A DNA stretch of 64,000 nt, from assembly GCA_944474755.1 (NCBI GenBank), contig OX104125.1:48883288-48947287 (forward strand). The letters run 5' to 3'. Under the pieces are notes generated by a model. That model was not told where the DNA came from. It saw only the letters and a program-made list of their open reading frames with translations, and did not search any database. Of the stretch, positions 11,780-23,544 are shown one piece after another. A program made the position numbers and the translations under genes. The stretch's first letter is position 1. Every line of letters begins with the position of its first letter. The DNA is from Limnoperna fortunei. Taxonomy: Eukaryota > Mollusca > Bivalvia > Mytilida > Modiolidae.

Positions 11780-11905
11780 GCGGGGTTATGTTTGAATGGT
11801 TTTTAACAACATTTTAACATCCATTATTCAGCTATATTGTATCATCTAGTTTTATTGGGGAAAAAGCCAGAGTACCCTGAGAAAACCACAGACCTTCTGT
11901 AATAA
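11780..11905 (-). mobile_element. SINE fragment (family A), reverse orientation
   Basis: It contains GGGGAAAAAGCCAGAGTACC, the reverse complement of the conserved central domain seen in the intact SINE at 42139-42401. Confidence 0.6.
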
Positions 11906-11949
11906 AACAAAATTTTGTCAATTAAGAAAGATTCCTAATTGTGACTTGT

Positions 11950-13520
11950 TCCAATTCAATTCAGCATAAAAAGGTAAAAGTGTATACTAAGTACATGTAA
12001 TTCAATTATACAAAATTACAAGGTAGTAGCTATAGACATTTGTATTCGTACAGAAGATTTTTACAACAAGTGTACTGTGGACACAGAAAAATGACTTGAA
12101 CTCGCATAAGTAGTGAAAAACAAATGTTGGCACAGAAAAAGGTCTTGCCTGCATGCCACATCAGTAATGAAACTATAGTGAAAAAACTGTGAGCAATGCT
12201 CACCATTGATAAGCCCTGCTTCATGATTTCTTAAAAAACATGGGAACCCCCACCCTTCCCACCACCTCAAAGAATAGCAATGTCAATTTTTTTTCTATGG
12301 GAAAACCCTAATATCATTCTGATCAAAATATGAAATATCAGGTGTACAATGGTGCTATGTGACAAAGATCCTGTTTAAGTCTCATCAAATTCTATTCAGT
12401 GGTGTAGGAGTGTAACAGGCGGACAAACAGACAAACGGACACCCACATCACAATATATCCCCGCTTTTCAAAGGTGGGGGGTTATAATAATTATGACATT
12501 AGCACACGTATGTATAATAGCATTAAACTGTCATCATTTAAAATATACAATGCATGTTTAAAGAGAAACCGACCTAATCTCAAAACTGTAATGTAGTCAC
12601 CAGACCATAAAATTTAGGTCAGTCAGTTGCCAACTACCAGACAGACACGTACTGTTCATAAGCAACCTATATACCAAATATTGTCATCCATGGTTACAAA
12701 AGAACTGCCCTAATTCATAAACATTAATGTAGTCACCAGATCGTCAAGTGACAGATGACTGACTGGCAAGTACTCAGCATATGCTACTAATGGACCAAAT
12801 TTGATGAATCTTGGGCTTAAGACAAAATTATTACTAGACAAAGTTGATTTAGGGATCACTGAAACACGGTTTTTTAAAAATTTCTAACGTTTTTCATGGA
12901 CTGCGACTTGAAATATGACGGGTTTCCCTTAAAATAGATAGGCTTATTATTAACCCGATATATCCCAAAGTTTCATTCAAATTGGATGCAAACTTTGAAT
13001 TATTGTCCGGAAATATCCTTTATAAAGTTTTTCATGGAGTGCAACGTTGAAATTGGATTTTTAGATTTCCCCAACATGCATCCTCACAAGTCAGGCTTTC
13101 TGTGTCCAGATTTGTCCACGAAACCTTGACAAACTTAGCCATCAAATTCCCGGGCTAGAAGTCATGATTTTGATTGGCTACATCATACCTTGATGTAGCC
13201 AATCAAAAGCTCGCTTTCTTTCACAACTGCTCAAACTGTAAATATCAGGGGCACAACCCCACCATATGACAAAGAATTCTGCAAAAGTATCATCAAATCC
13301 CACTCAGTGGTGCAAGAAGTTGTCGATAAGAGATAGGTATATCCTACATCAAAGAATGGCAAGTCAATGTTTGCTATGGGAAATCCATAATATTATTCCA
13401 ATCAAAATATAAAATATGAGGTGTACAATAGCACTGTGTGACAAAGAGTCCATCAAAATCCATTCAGTGCAACGATACAATTGAAGATGTTTATATTAAT
13501 AAATAAGACAAAATTGCCGC
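11950..13520. repeat. Cluster of dispersed repeats and degenerate 146-bp-family units
   Basis: Positions 12540-12850 resemble the 146-bp unit plus its GACTGACTGGCAAGTACT flank. Positions 13070-13160 share a segment with 24600-24700 in reverse orientation. The open frames here overlap repeats and show no domain. Confidence 0.6.
13173..13212. repeat. Hairpin-forming inverted repeat
   Basis: TTTGATTGGCTACATCA is followed within a few bases by its reverse complement, giving a 17-bp perfect stem with a very short loop. Confidence 0.8.
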
Positions 13521-13599
13521 TGCCCATTTCAGACATAACAAGTGTGGACACAGAAAAACGTCATTCCGCATCAGTAACGAAAATAAATTTCGTCATAAG

Positions 13600-14775
13600 C
13601 ATTACGTAAATAGCATTAAATATCAGCAGCGGCCTGTATACAAAATATTGTCACCATACTATGCATAGTTACAGGGGAACAGCCGTAACCCAAAAACCGT
13701 AGTCACTGGACCGTGAAATTGAGGTCAAGGTCAGGTGGAACCTACCAGACAGTCATGTACTATTAATCAGCAACCTATATACCAAATATTGTCATCCTAC
13801 CATGCGTAGTTACAGAGGAACTATCGTAACCCAAAAACTTTAACGTAGTCACTGGACCGTGAAATTGAGGTCAAGGTCAGCTGACACCTACCAGACAGTC
13901 ATGTACTAGTCATTAGCAAACTATACACTAAATATTGTCATCCTACCATGCGTAGTTACAGAGGAACTGTCGTAACCCCAAAACTTTAACGTAGTCGCTG
14001 GACCGTGAAATTGAGGTCAAGGTCAGGTGACACCTACCAGACAGTCATGTATTATTCATTAGCAACCTATACACCTAATATTGTCATCCTACCATGCATA
14101 GTTACAGAGGAACTGTCGTAACCCAAAACTTTAACGTAGTCGCTGGACCGTGAAATTGGGGTCAAGGTCAGGTGACACCTACCAGACAGTCATGAACTAG
14201 TCATCAGCAACCTATACACCAAATATTGTCATCCTACTATGCGTAGTTACAGAGGAACTGTGGTAACCCCAAAACATTAACGTAGTCGCTGGACCGTGAA
14301 ATTGAGGTCAAAGTCAGGTGACACCTACCAGACAGTCATGTACTAGTCATCAGCAACCTATACACCAAATATTGTCATCCTACCATGCGTAGTTACAGAG
14401 GAACTGTCGTAACCCAAAAACTTTAACGTAGTCACTGGACAGTGAATGAGGTCAAGGTCAGGTGACAACTACCAGACAGTCATGAACTAGTCATCAGAAA
14501 CCTATACACCAAATATTGTCATCCTACCATGCGTAGTTACAGAGGAACTGTCGTAACCCCAAAACTTTAACGTTGTCGCTGGACCGTGAAATTAAGGTCA
14601 AGGTCAGGTGACACCTACCAGACAGTCATGTACTAATCATCAGCAACCTATACACCAAATATTGTCATCCTACCATGCGTAGTTACAGAGGAACTGTCGT
14701 AACCCAAAAACTTTAACGTAGTCACTGGACCGTGAAATTGAGGTCAATGTCAGGTGACAGGTGACTGACTGGCAA
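13600..14775 (+). repeat. 146-bp satellite array with nuclear-receptor-like half-sites
   Basis: About eight head-to-tail monomers. The CCGTGAAATTGAGG landmark occurs at 13711, 13857, 14003, 14148, 14294, 14440, 14584 and 14730, giving spacings of 144-146 bp. Nearly every monomer carries AGGTCAAGGTCA, which matches two adjacent AGGTCA half-sites and an extended TCAAGGTCA site. Related single units occur at 5.8, 8.9, 12.6 and 25.3 kb. The arrangement resembles bivalve non-autonomous elements with internal tandem cores, but I cannot fix element ends. Confidence 0.9.
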
Positions 14776-14960
14776 GTACTCATCATAAGCTACCTCTGGA
14801 CCAAATTTGATGGACCTAGGGCTTGGGCTCACAAAGATATGAAGCAAGATGTTAAGTGTTTACGCCGCCGCCGCCGCCGGATTCCCATACATATGTCTCA
14901 CCTCCAGCGACTTTCGTCGCAGGCGAGACAAAAATCGCACCTGTTATATGGTTGGAATAT
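14776..14960. repeat. Satellite flank with GCC run and short hairpin
   Basis: The run at 14863-14880 is a (CCG)n-type repeat. It is followed at 14910-14935 by GCGACTTTCGTCGC, a hairpin, and GGCGAGACA. Similar GAGACA motifs occur near 39245. Confidence 0.55.
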
Positions 14961-16710
14961 AACTTGCATTAAACACACACTATAACAAGATCGACCCAGT
15001 ATTATTCAAAAGCATTTAAATCAATTTTTATAAATCCCCCGTTTTCAAACAAACAAAAAATTGTAAGACTGTAAAAGGCAACAAATATCTTTGTAATCAG
15101 AATGGATGTCAACTAGTTTGTTTTAAATTTAAACAGTGTGTTAATATCTTATACTAAAAGAAACAATCACATGGAGTGCTTTTCTGCTTGCATTGTTTTA
15201 AATTAATATTCAATATGCAATATATTGTAACTTTTTATTACAAAAATCCAATAAAAAAATTTCCACTGTACATTTTCCATACTATGCTTGTTGTTTACAT
15301 GTACTTGACTTTTGCTACGCAATCTGACACTTTTTTTTCAACAAGTGTCTTACAATTTTTACAAAAGACCGCCAGTTTCGTGACGTTCTATGGTATTCGC
15401 GCCTAAACCGCAAACGCCATTACCCCAAGGTTTTCAAATGGACAATAATCGCTTGCTCCAAGTAACACCCGTTCTAATTTTGGTCAAAATTTTCATTGAA
15501 AAATTGCTCTATCAAATTAAAAAACAGCATTTCAAAACGCTGAACAAATGTTAAAAAATAATTGCTGATTTCAATTTGCACCTATTTAGATCTACATAAG
15601 ATCGACCATACGCACCAAGGGATTTTATTTGTCACTCAAGAAACTTCTGCTAAAACAAACTGACTTACTCATATCTTCCTTTCTATTAAGGCAAGGTGTA
15701 AAGGCACATAAAATGAAGAAAAATATATCGTTTTGACTTTCGTTTAATTAGATACTTAAAGTATAACAATGCACCATCGTCTGTAACGAAGGTAATTTCG
15801 TGTGGTTAACATACACGGAAATTTGGTACGTTTTTTGGCTTGTTACGATGGGTGGTGACCAATTTCGACTTATGTAGCGAGCAATATTAATGGTTCAGCA
15901 CTAATTACCAATTATAAAAATTAATCAAAAGGACCGGAAGCAAATTGTGTCAGCTTTTACTACGGAATAATGTAGCGACATAGTGAGTGCAATTGATCAC
16001 CGATGTCGAATAACTATTTACTATTCTCATGTCACAGACACCAAAATATCTTTTTCAATATATTTTTATTAATTAGAAATTGTTAAATTTAACTAACTAC
16101 TTGTATTTTATTTACGAAACTTCTACATGCCATTCTCCCAACCTTAAAAGTTTTTATAGATGCAAATCTGTACATCGACAAAGCACACACTTTTGTGTTG
16201 ATTTTCATTTAATTTAACCAGGAACCTATAAATCAAGTTAGTTATACTAGTCCCAGATTAAACACGTAAAAAAGAAATTCAATTCAAAAACCGTATGAAA
16301 CGACGACCACACGATCGCACAAAATAATCATTAAATCACTTCATAATAACGTCGTCAAATATTATTACACTGGTATCACTGCCAGTACTACATTTGTCGG
16401 TTCAGCTATTACGAGGATTGCCAAATATCGCGTTGATTTCCAAAACCAAAAAGTGTAACAAGTCTCTCGCGGATGAACATGGAATATTAGTTTAAATCGT
16501 TATATTAGTTGTCAGTTACACAGTAAATGAGACATAACACGAAAGGACATGTATAGTAAAGTTGTTCAAGATAAATGTGTTGCACCAATTAAATGTAATT
16601 GATAGATTCCTCCAATGTGACCTATATTTTTTGAGCGTAAGGTTTTATTACATGCCGGTCGCAGTAGTTTCTATATATCTGAGCGTAAGCAAGGGGAGAG
16701 TTTGCTATGT
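14961..16710. other. Intron, no recognised feature
   Basis: AT-rich unique-looking sequence. I see no Ig-type exon or recognisable transposon in either strand. Confidence 0.4.
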
Positions 16711-17690
16711 AACACTACAAACAGCAAAACCTTAATTCCCGCAGAAAACCTTAATCTACGGGGGAAAACCTTAATTTTTTAAGAAACCCCGTTAAAATTA
16801 AGTGTTTTTTTCAATTAAGGTTTACTCGCGAAGATTAAGGGTTTTTGTTGATTGGACCCCTGGTTCGGTTTTAAGCCCTCTGGTATTATTGTTAATAACT
16901 ATCGTCAGTTACTCTGCAGATTTATGACAATGGTTGTATATCTGTATATTTATGTTTAAAATTAATTCTTGTCCAAAATGAATATGTATACGAATATCCC
17001 AAAATAAATGCATGAACGTGAATGCATTTTTTATCAACTTTATTTCAGAAAGGCGTATATTTAAAAATTATTATTATACAAATTATTAAAATATAATTTT
17101 AAGTAACCGTTTAGTTATTATTTTTTTTTCATTTGAAGATCGGTAGGTAAGAAATATAGAACAATCAATACACGGACCGAACTTGTAATACACATCCGCC
17201 ATACTGTTTGTATACCTGTACAAAATGAAAGGAATAAAGGACAGATTTTATTATCTTTAATTATTTTTAATATGTTTTTTTTATTCGCAGGTTTCGGGTA
17301 AGTTTTTGGTATTCATATTGTTGTTAAACATAATCTAACATGTTGGGGTTTTTTTGCATTTTTAACCTTTCTTCGTTTTAGCTTTATATATTTATATTTT
17401 GACTTTTTATTATTACGTTGGGTTTCTAATGATTTTATTTTTTTTTTTGTTATTTTCAATTTTATTTGTTTTAATTAGAATTATGTTAATTGTTAAAAAA
17501 AATAAACGTGTTATTTGTTTTGCATTCATAACTTATTCTTAGTTTTTAGTCCCTAAACATTTATTTTCTGTTATGTTTTAATTTGCTCGGAAATTTATTT
17601 TCAATACAAAGCACTTTTTCGCCGTTTTCTGTTATTTTCTATTCAGCTTTAAATGGTTTCAATTTATAAGTTTGATTGGTATTACAGCTG
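16711..17690. repeat. Left arm of a ~1-kb diverged inverted repeat
   Basis: This arm is matched in reverse complement by 23545-24535. Landmarks in both are ACACTACAAAC, AAAACCTTAAT repeats, a segment around GACCGAACTTG, and ATTTATAAG at the inner edge. Identity is clearly below that of recent duplicates. The outer 150 bp fold back on themselves, with AAACCTTAAT repeats on one side and ATTAAGG on the other. Confidence 0.85.
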
Positions 17691-18380
17691 TGTAAACTTT
17701 TGAATTTTTTTGTTTTTCTTGAACTGAAATTAGAGGTGTTTTTTAATCGATACTAGTTTATTTATAATTATTTCAACCCTCAAGACAAAACTGAATAAAT
17801 GCGTCCATTAACTTAAATGAAATCCTCTAGGCGAATATCATCGGAAAATCAAAGAATAATCGACTAATTAGAATATTCTTTACATTAATTTGACAATAAT
17901 TTCCAAATGGTTAGTGTTAACATTTCTTCGTTTTTAGCTTTATACAATTTTTTTTCATTTCTTATATATAATTATGTTCTTGTTTATAAGCATTTTAATT
18001 GCTTTATTATGGCCTTTAGTTGAAGACGTTAGTACAGTGTATCCAGAAGAAATTGTGCAAAGTTAGATCCACCATCCTATGAGAGGAGAGGACGATTTGT
18101 GTTTTTAGCTTAAAATGTAAACCTTGTTATGTTCGTTAATTTCACGGAACAATTACTATTGTTAAATTTTGCTGTTATTATGCTAAATCTATGTTTTTAT
18201 AGTTTGATATGTTCATAATTTGAAATGTTTACTCTAAGATTATGCAATAAACTTACTGAGATGGTCTCTTCTTTACTTCTATACAATTACTACAACCACG
18301 GGTTAGTTTCTGGCTTACAGCCATCTTTAATCATCTGTTACGCATGTTGCATCAAAGTGCGCATAGTAACAGATTGTCCA
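17691..18380. other. Intron inside the large inverted pair
   Basis: AT-rich; a short segment near 17930 repeats one near 17360 (TTTCTTCG, TTTAGCTTTATA). No gene is visible. Confidence 0.4.
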
Positions 18381-18384
18381 TTAT

Positions 18385-18455
18385 TCACGTCCTGAATATA
18401 GCTGAAATATTGCTTGCTGGACGTTAAACAACAATCAATCAATCAATCAACACAT
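18385..18455 (+). mobile_element. SINE tail fragment (family B)
   Basis: CCTGAATATAGCTGAAATAT then GCTTGCTGGACGTTAAACAA and an ATCA tail. Family resemblance to 11335-11430 and 60440-60510. Confidence 0.65.
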
Positions 18456-18589
18456 AGTAACAAATACAGGAGTAACATGTTCTGATCCATAGTTACATGC
18501 AAATTCTGACAAAGCTTTTTTATATACTGTCGGTAGTATTTTCTCAATATGGTTCGTTTTAACAAGTTAACTCAATAAAAATCGAAGAA

Positions 18590-18985
18590 TGTGTCCAAGG
18601 GACACAGATGCCATCGCTAAATAAAGTCCCAAACAGGAAGTAGTTTTCCAACAGGTCTGAAAGTTGCTTAGGACGTACAACTTGTGATACTGAACCACCC
18701 TGCCAAATTTCAAATTGTTCTCATGAACAGTTTCTGAGAAAAGCTTGACGAAATTCGTACATACGGACGGACGTATTTACGTACCAATGAAGTCTCAAAC
18801 AGGAAGTAGTTGTCCGGCAGGTCTCAAGTCGCTTAGGACGTACAACTTGTGATACTGAACCACCCTGCCGAATTTCAAATTGTTCTCATGTACAGTTTCT
18901 GAGAAAAGCTTGACGGAAATTCGTGCGGACGGACGGACATGGGTAAAACTTAATGCCCCCCGATATGTCGTCGCGGGGCATACAA
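18590..18985 (+). repeat. Dispersed repeat with internal duplication and 3' GC-rich hairpin
   Basis: A ~180-bp module containing AAACAGGAAGTAGTT and TGAACCACCCTGCC occurs twice in tandem here. It ends in a GCCCC...GGGGC hairpin at about 18953-18980. The same module occurs at 39525-39744 and 40448-40700, where a transposon has split it. Confidence 0.8.
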
Positions 18986-18989
18986 AAAT

Positions 18990-19062
18990 GTTTATTTGAA
19001 AATTGGTACTATGACTTAATTGATTTTAACAATTAAGCCATAGTACCAATTTTCAAATAAAC
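18990..19062. repeat. 33-bp near-perfect hairpin
   Basis: The arm at 18990-19022 is the reverse complement of 19030-19062 with one mismatch (A against C at the ACTTAATTG/CAATTAAGC position) and a 7-nt loop. This is the tightest single hairpin in the window. Confidence 0.9.
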
Positions 19063-19229
19063 ACACTACATATATGTATTATCATAATTAGTTATGATAT
19101 TTAATTTTTAGTCCTCTGCACAAAATAGTGGTCAGCATTTCCTAATTAGAAAACATAAATACATATGCAATAGAGCAAAGAAAATAATCAACCAGTCAGA
19201 AAGAAGCTAATTATATGTCCAATGAAGAT

Positions 19230-20960
19230 GGATAGTTCTATCTTTATTCACCAAAATCAATGAATACAGTGGTTACAGAGTGAGAGGTTGAATGTCATAC
19301 AAATACAATAAACAAATACAATATTCAATAAACAAGTACATTATACAATAAACTAATAGGTATTACAACATCATCTACTTTCTTATACAATCAATACAAT
19401 ATATATCTCGCAAATAATTATTGTTACAAATGATAGAGATAAAAAGAAAAAAACAGAATAGACAAAATTCAATACCTTATCGGTATCAGATTTGTCAAGG
19501 TTAGTTTACCTTTTTTAATAATATCTACAAATCTGCTGAGTTTTCGTAATGTGGTCGGGTTTTTAATGTTAAGTAATTGACGAAATTTAATTGTGTTTGG
19601 TCTATAAATATACATTCTAGAAATAAATTTAATTCTTTCTTTAGAAAATACCGGCATTGTAAGATATAATGATATTCATCACCGATTTCGTTTTTATTAC
19701 ACAACGGACAAAGTCTATTTTCTCTTTCTATATTTTTCCAACGACAGAGTTCTATTGGCAGTTTATGATTACCTTATCTAAATCTACAAAGAAGTTTTTC
19801 TATTTTTGTCGTCTAGGAAGTCCAAGTATTCTTCAAATTTGAGATTATCTTTTAAAAGTCTGTAATTAATAGTTTAAGATGACGAATTTAAGGTTGAATT
19901 CCAGGACTGCTTGACCTGATCTCAAAGGCGTACATTTAAGCTTTCTTGCAACCATTTTTCGCTAAAAAAACGTTTGATTTAACCATATATTTCAATAACC
20001 ACAGTAGTTTAAAATATTTTTTACAAATTGAATCCAAGAAAATATGTTTACATCATTCGATTTACATATTAAGAGCTAGTATTATGCTGGATAATTTTGA
20101 CTGTTTACCACATTCTTAGTTTACACCAATAAGAAATTACACGTAGTTTAATTTGTATATAAAGTGAGTATCTACCTAACTCTCTATATACCCTTGCACT
20201 AGTAGTGCTAGACTTGAGATTCAATAGCAGCTTACAATATTTCAAGTGCAACATTTCTAAGGTATCACAGTTTTGGAATCCAAAACTTTTGCTCCATATC
20301 TTGTCGAAAAGATCTAATTGACAACTAATAGATACATTATGCAGACGGTCTTTACATTGCTTTAGAGGCTTTTTCTACGAGGTATTTTTTATTTTTATTA
20401 TAAGAGCCCGTTTTTTGGAAAAGAACCCCGAGTTATATAAATGCTCTTACAATTTCTAATTCTCTTTCCTGAAACGTGAAATAAAAATTTTGTGAGATTG
20501 CACCTTTACTGAATATCATTACTTTAGTCTTATCTATGTTTACTTTTAGCGTCCACTTTTCGCAGTTTTCTTAAAAGAAATTTAGACCAAATTGTAAATC
20601 TGCATATAAGATCGTAAATAATTTTACGTATACATCGAGTTCACTCTCTAAATCGTTTGTAATGGTCGTCAACCCATAGATAGATTGTAATATGATCGAC
20701 ATGTGTTAATTTGTTTTTTTCAGTTGCAAGAATTCGAACAGTTAAAAAGAAATGTTATTCATCTTCTTAATTTTACAATTCAAAGAACAACATTAAGAAT
20801 CGCTCTTGAATACGTAAAACCAGAGATATATGCACTGAAACTGATGGCATAATACCTAATGTCTTAGTAGTAAAACGCACAATATAAATTCTCTTTCAAC
20901 ATATAGCTATTACAAATTTGAAGAAATGGCACCGTGGATCAAATTTACGGTAAAGCTCTT
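19230..20960 (-). pseudogene. Degenerate non-LTR (LINE) retrotransposon
   Basis: Minus-strand translation near 20650-20500 gives LFTILYAD, a remnant of the RT catalytic box, then KVNIDKTKVMIFSKG, a conserved LINE segment. Near 19790-19660 it gives a Cys-rich end, RLCPLCNKNEIGDEYHY, typical of the C-terminal zinc-binding region of many bivalve LINEs. The open piece at 19469-19657 is the next part. Frames change and stops occur throughout, and the 5' half is missing. The clade cannot be fixed by eye (CR1/L2/RTE-like). Confidence 0.75.
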
Positions 20961-21057
20961 CAATCTGCATATTGTAAAGCTAGCTGCGTTCTTTGTAAGC
21001 GATATACAGCTGATTTTGTTGAAACCCTTTTGTATATATATATATATATAAAGTCTA

Positions 21058-21777
21058 AAGGAAGCTACCAACCAATACACTTACTAAGTATCGGATCGCC
21101 AACATGACGATACAGCATAAACAAAAAAAAAATATATAAGTCTAGAGAATTATGCAACGATACAAATATAAAGATGTTTCTGCTATAAAATAATTATATT
21201 AATAAATATGACAAAATTTTCGACCAACTGATGGCCTTCTTCAGTGTCAATATCAATCTATAATAAACGATAAAATTTGGATGTTGGTACATCAGCATCC
21301 GGTAGTGATGTGATCGGATGTGATTTTATTGATCTTGAACTTTCTCGAATCACATCTATCAGTCATTACATAAGGGAGTACTGTACAGTTGTATAAACCA
21401 TCTTATTTTTAACTGCTTGATATTCATGAATTTATTATTGAATGGTATTTATTGTTTTTTGTTTATTCCATTTGGGTGTACAGAGCAGAGCTCTTTGATC
21501 CAGAATCTCTCTCGGGCCTCCCGTTCAGAGTCTCGCCACTTGCAGTTTTGCTCGATAATTAAGATTTTTATGTGATCAAAATCCTTTGGAGTGTGGTCGG
21601 GCAGTCTGAAGTGTTGGCTTACGGGCAGAAACTGTTTCTTAGTTAGGTCACTTCTGTGACCATTCAGTCGTTTGTGGAATGGCTGTTTGGACTCGCCGAC
21701 ATATTGTTAGCCACAGATGGGGCACACAAGAATGTAAATGACATTCGAGCTGTTGGAGTTAACAGTAGTAACAGCAG

Positions 21778-21790
<13 letters not shown>
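21058..21790 (-). pseudogene. Penelope-like element fragment with GIY-YIG endonuclease domain
   Basis: Minus-strand translation of 21765-21480 gives NVIYILVCPICG, an in-frame stop, then QYVGESKQPFHKRLNGHRSD and later WIKELCSVHP. This is the GIY-YIG nuclease of Penelope-like elements (here IYILVC and QYVGES, with the family Arg and Asn-Gly-His). The upstream RT is absent. The non-coding tail at 21058-21440 includes the reverse complement of a CACTGAAGAAGGCC-like string often found at Penelope ends. One stop codon replaces the residue between CG and QYVGE, so the domain is dead. Confidence 0.8.

Positions 21791-21818
<28 letters not shown>
21779..21818. repeat. (TA)n microsatellite
   Basis: Uninterrupted TA dinucleotides between the Penelope fragment and the left palindrome arm. 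Confidence 0.95.
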
Positions 21819-21819
<1 letters not shown>

Positions 21820-21884
21820 TTCTACAAATTAAGCCCAACACTCTTTGAATTAGATTTTTAACACTGTCAAATTTTTGTTTACCC

Positions 21885-21975
21885 TCAGCGGGATTCGAAC
21901 TCACACCGTTGTGACACTGTGGCACCAAATCGCCTGTACTATGTCCAGCGGTCTAGACCCCTCGGCCAAATCCGC
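21885..21975 (-). other. tRNA-like sequence (class II type), copy 1
   Basis: Reverse-strand sequence GCGGATTTGGCCGAGGGG gives an A-box-like region, and GTGAGTTCGAATCCCGC a B-box-like region, with a long variable region between as in Ser/Leu tRNAs. The anticodon arm pairs poorly and the 3' acceptor strand does not pair well with the 5' end. I read it as a tRNA-derived unit and not as a working tRNA. Confidence 0.6.
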
Positions 21976-22399
21976 TATATAAAAATATAGCTTCATTAAC
22001 CGGGTGAATCGTAGACATAGACATAGTACATGTGTACTAGCGTGTGACGATGGAATTTTCGTAACCAATACTTATTAATTTGACAGTAATCTAATTCAGC
22101 ATTTTTCTATATATTATATAGGATGACAAAGTTACTTGTCATTCAGTCACAGTAAGTAAATTATATACAAACGTCTAAGTATTGTGACAACCATATAATA
22201 TATCTATCCAGCGGATTTCTGAAACATCAGAAATACAGGGTTAATATCAAAATTTTATATATACTTCTACAAATTAAGCCCAACACTGTTTGAATTAGAT
22301 TTTTAACACTGTCAAATTTTTGTTTTTTCATACGCTAGTACACATGTACTATGTCTATGTCTACGATTCACCCGGTTAATGAAGCTATATTTTTATATA

Positions 22400-22490
22400 G
22401 CGGATTTGGCCGAGGGGTCTAGACCGCTGGACATAGTCCAGGCGATTTGGTGCCACAGTGTCACAACGATGTGAGTTCGAATCCCGCTGA
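22400..22490 (+). other. tRNA-like sequence (class II type), copy 2
   Basis: Inverted copy of 21885-21975. A 4-bp anticodon stem (CTGG/CCAG) around a 7-nt loop can be drawn here, which copy 1 partly loses. The A and B box regions are intact, so pol III transcription is possible in principle. Confidence 0.6.
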
Positions 22491-22650
22491 GGGTACACAA
22501 AAATTTGACAGTGTTAAAAATCTAATTCAAACAGTGTTGGGCTTAATTTGTAGAATTATATATAAAAATTTGATATTAACCCTGTATTTCTGATGTTTCA
22601 GAAATCCGCTGGATAGATATATTATATGGTTGTCACAATACTTAGACGTT

Positions 22651-22654
<4 letters not shown>

Positions 22655-22704
<50 letters not shown>

Positions 22705-22720
22705 GATATATATATATATA
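22655..22720. repeat. (TA)n microsatellite
   Basis: Long TA run with a few interruptions between inverted copies. Confidence 0.95.
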
Positions 22721-22794
22721 GTTTCAGAAATCCGCTGGATAGATCTATTATATGGTTGTCACAATACTTAGACGTTTGTATATAGACAAATCCG

Positions 22795-23540
22795 AATTGA
22801 ATGATAGATCGATTGGTACAAAAATCTAATAACCTCATAAGGTGAGGTGATGCATTCTAGACCCATTTTTTATCATGGAGCCTTGTGGACGCTGATTCAT
22901 AATCGCACCATTCCCCCCTTTCCAGCCCCCATCCAGCAATGATGTGCTACAATAAATAATATATGTAATTGAAAGATAACTACAACATAAATTATTTATA
23001 CACAATTTATCAAAACATATAGTCCAATATTGTATTATTGACCATATACACAATATTTCTTCCGCAAAACAATACTGCACAAAAAAATGATCTGCTCTGT
23101 TGGAGTCCAAGGCTTGCATTTTACTGAAAAAAAACCTTGATAATAATTTGTTTAATTTCATACTGGCGGGCAGGGGTACAAATGATGCAGAATATGATTT
23201 GCCATTCTCGACTACAGGATTTATCAAGAATAAGGCCCAAATTAGTTACTCTTCTTTGAGGACATTTTGCATTAAATATAAATTACTTTGCCTTGTTATT
23301 TCTTATTACCTACAGCCATAAAAATGTCTAAATCACTAACAGATAATACAATAGAAAATATAAATATATATACATCTCTTTATACGTTATAAAGATATAA
23401 CAATGTTATATTACGATCGATACTTACAGCATTAGCTATCTAATTATACAAAAAAACGGAGATTCTTAACTAACGATGTAAAATAAAACAGCATAAATGT
23501 GTTTTTAAAGATGATTTAAATTTTGTGTATTACTGCTTAT
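22795..23540. other. Intron, no recognised feature
   Basis: Overlapping open frames exist on both strands at 22835-23321 but match no family, and no splice-bounded exon is apparent. Confidence 0.4.
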
Positions 23541-23544
23541 AAAT

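Larger units (their letters stand above)
21815..22558. repeat. Large palindrome of two head-to-head tRNA-like units
   Basis: Arm 21815-22047 is the reverse complement of 22331-22558 with only a few differences. The spacer itself holds a second inverted pair: 22150-22315 against 22500-22655. A third partial copy lies at 22722-22790. Each arm includes a ~91-nt tRNA-like sequence. Confidence 0.88.

Noticed and set aside
14863..14880. CpG island or promoter
   Set aside because: It is only a short CCG run at the edge of a satellite, repeated in kind elsewhere.
22400..22490. Functional tRNA gene
   Set aside because: A and B boxes are present, but the acceptor stem does not pair well, the anticodon arm is weak, and it lies in a palindrome of repeats.
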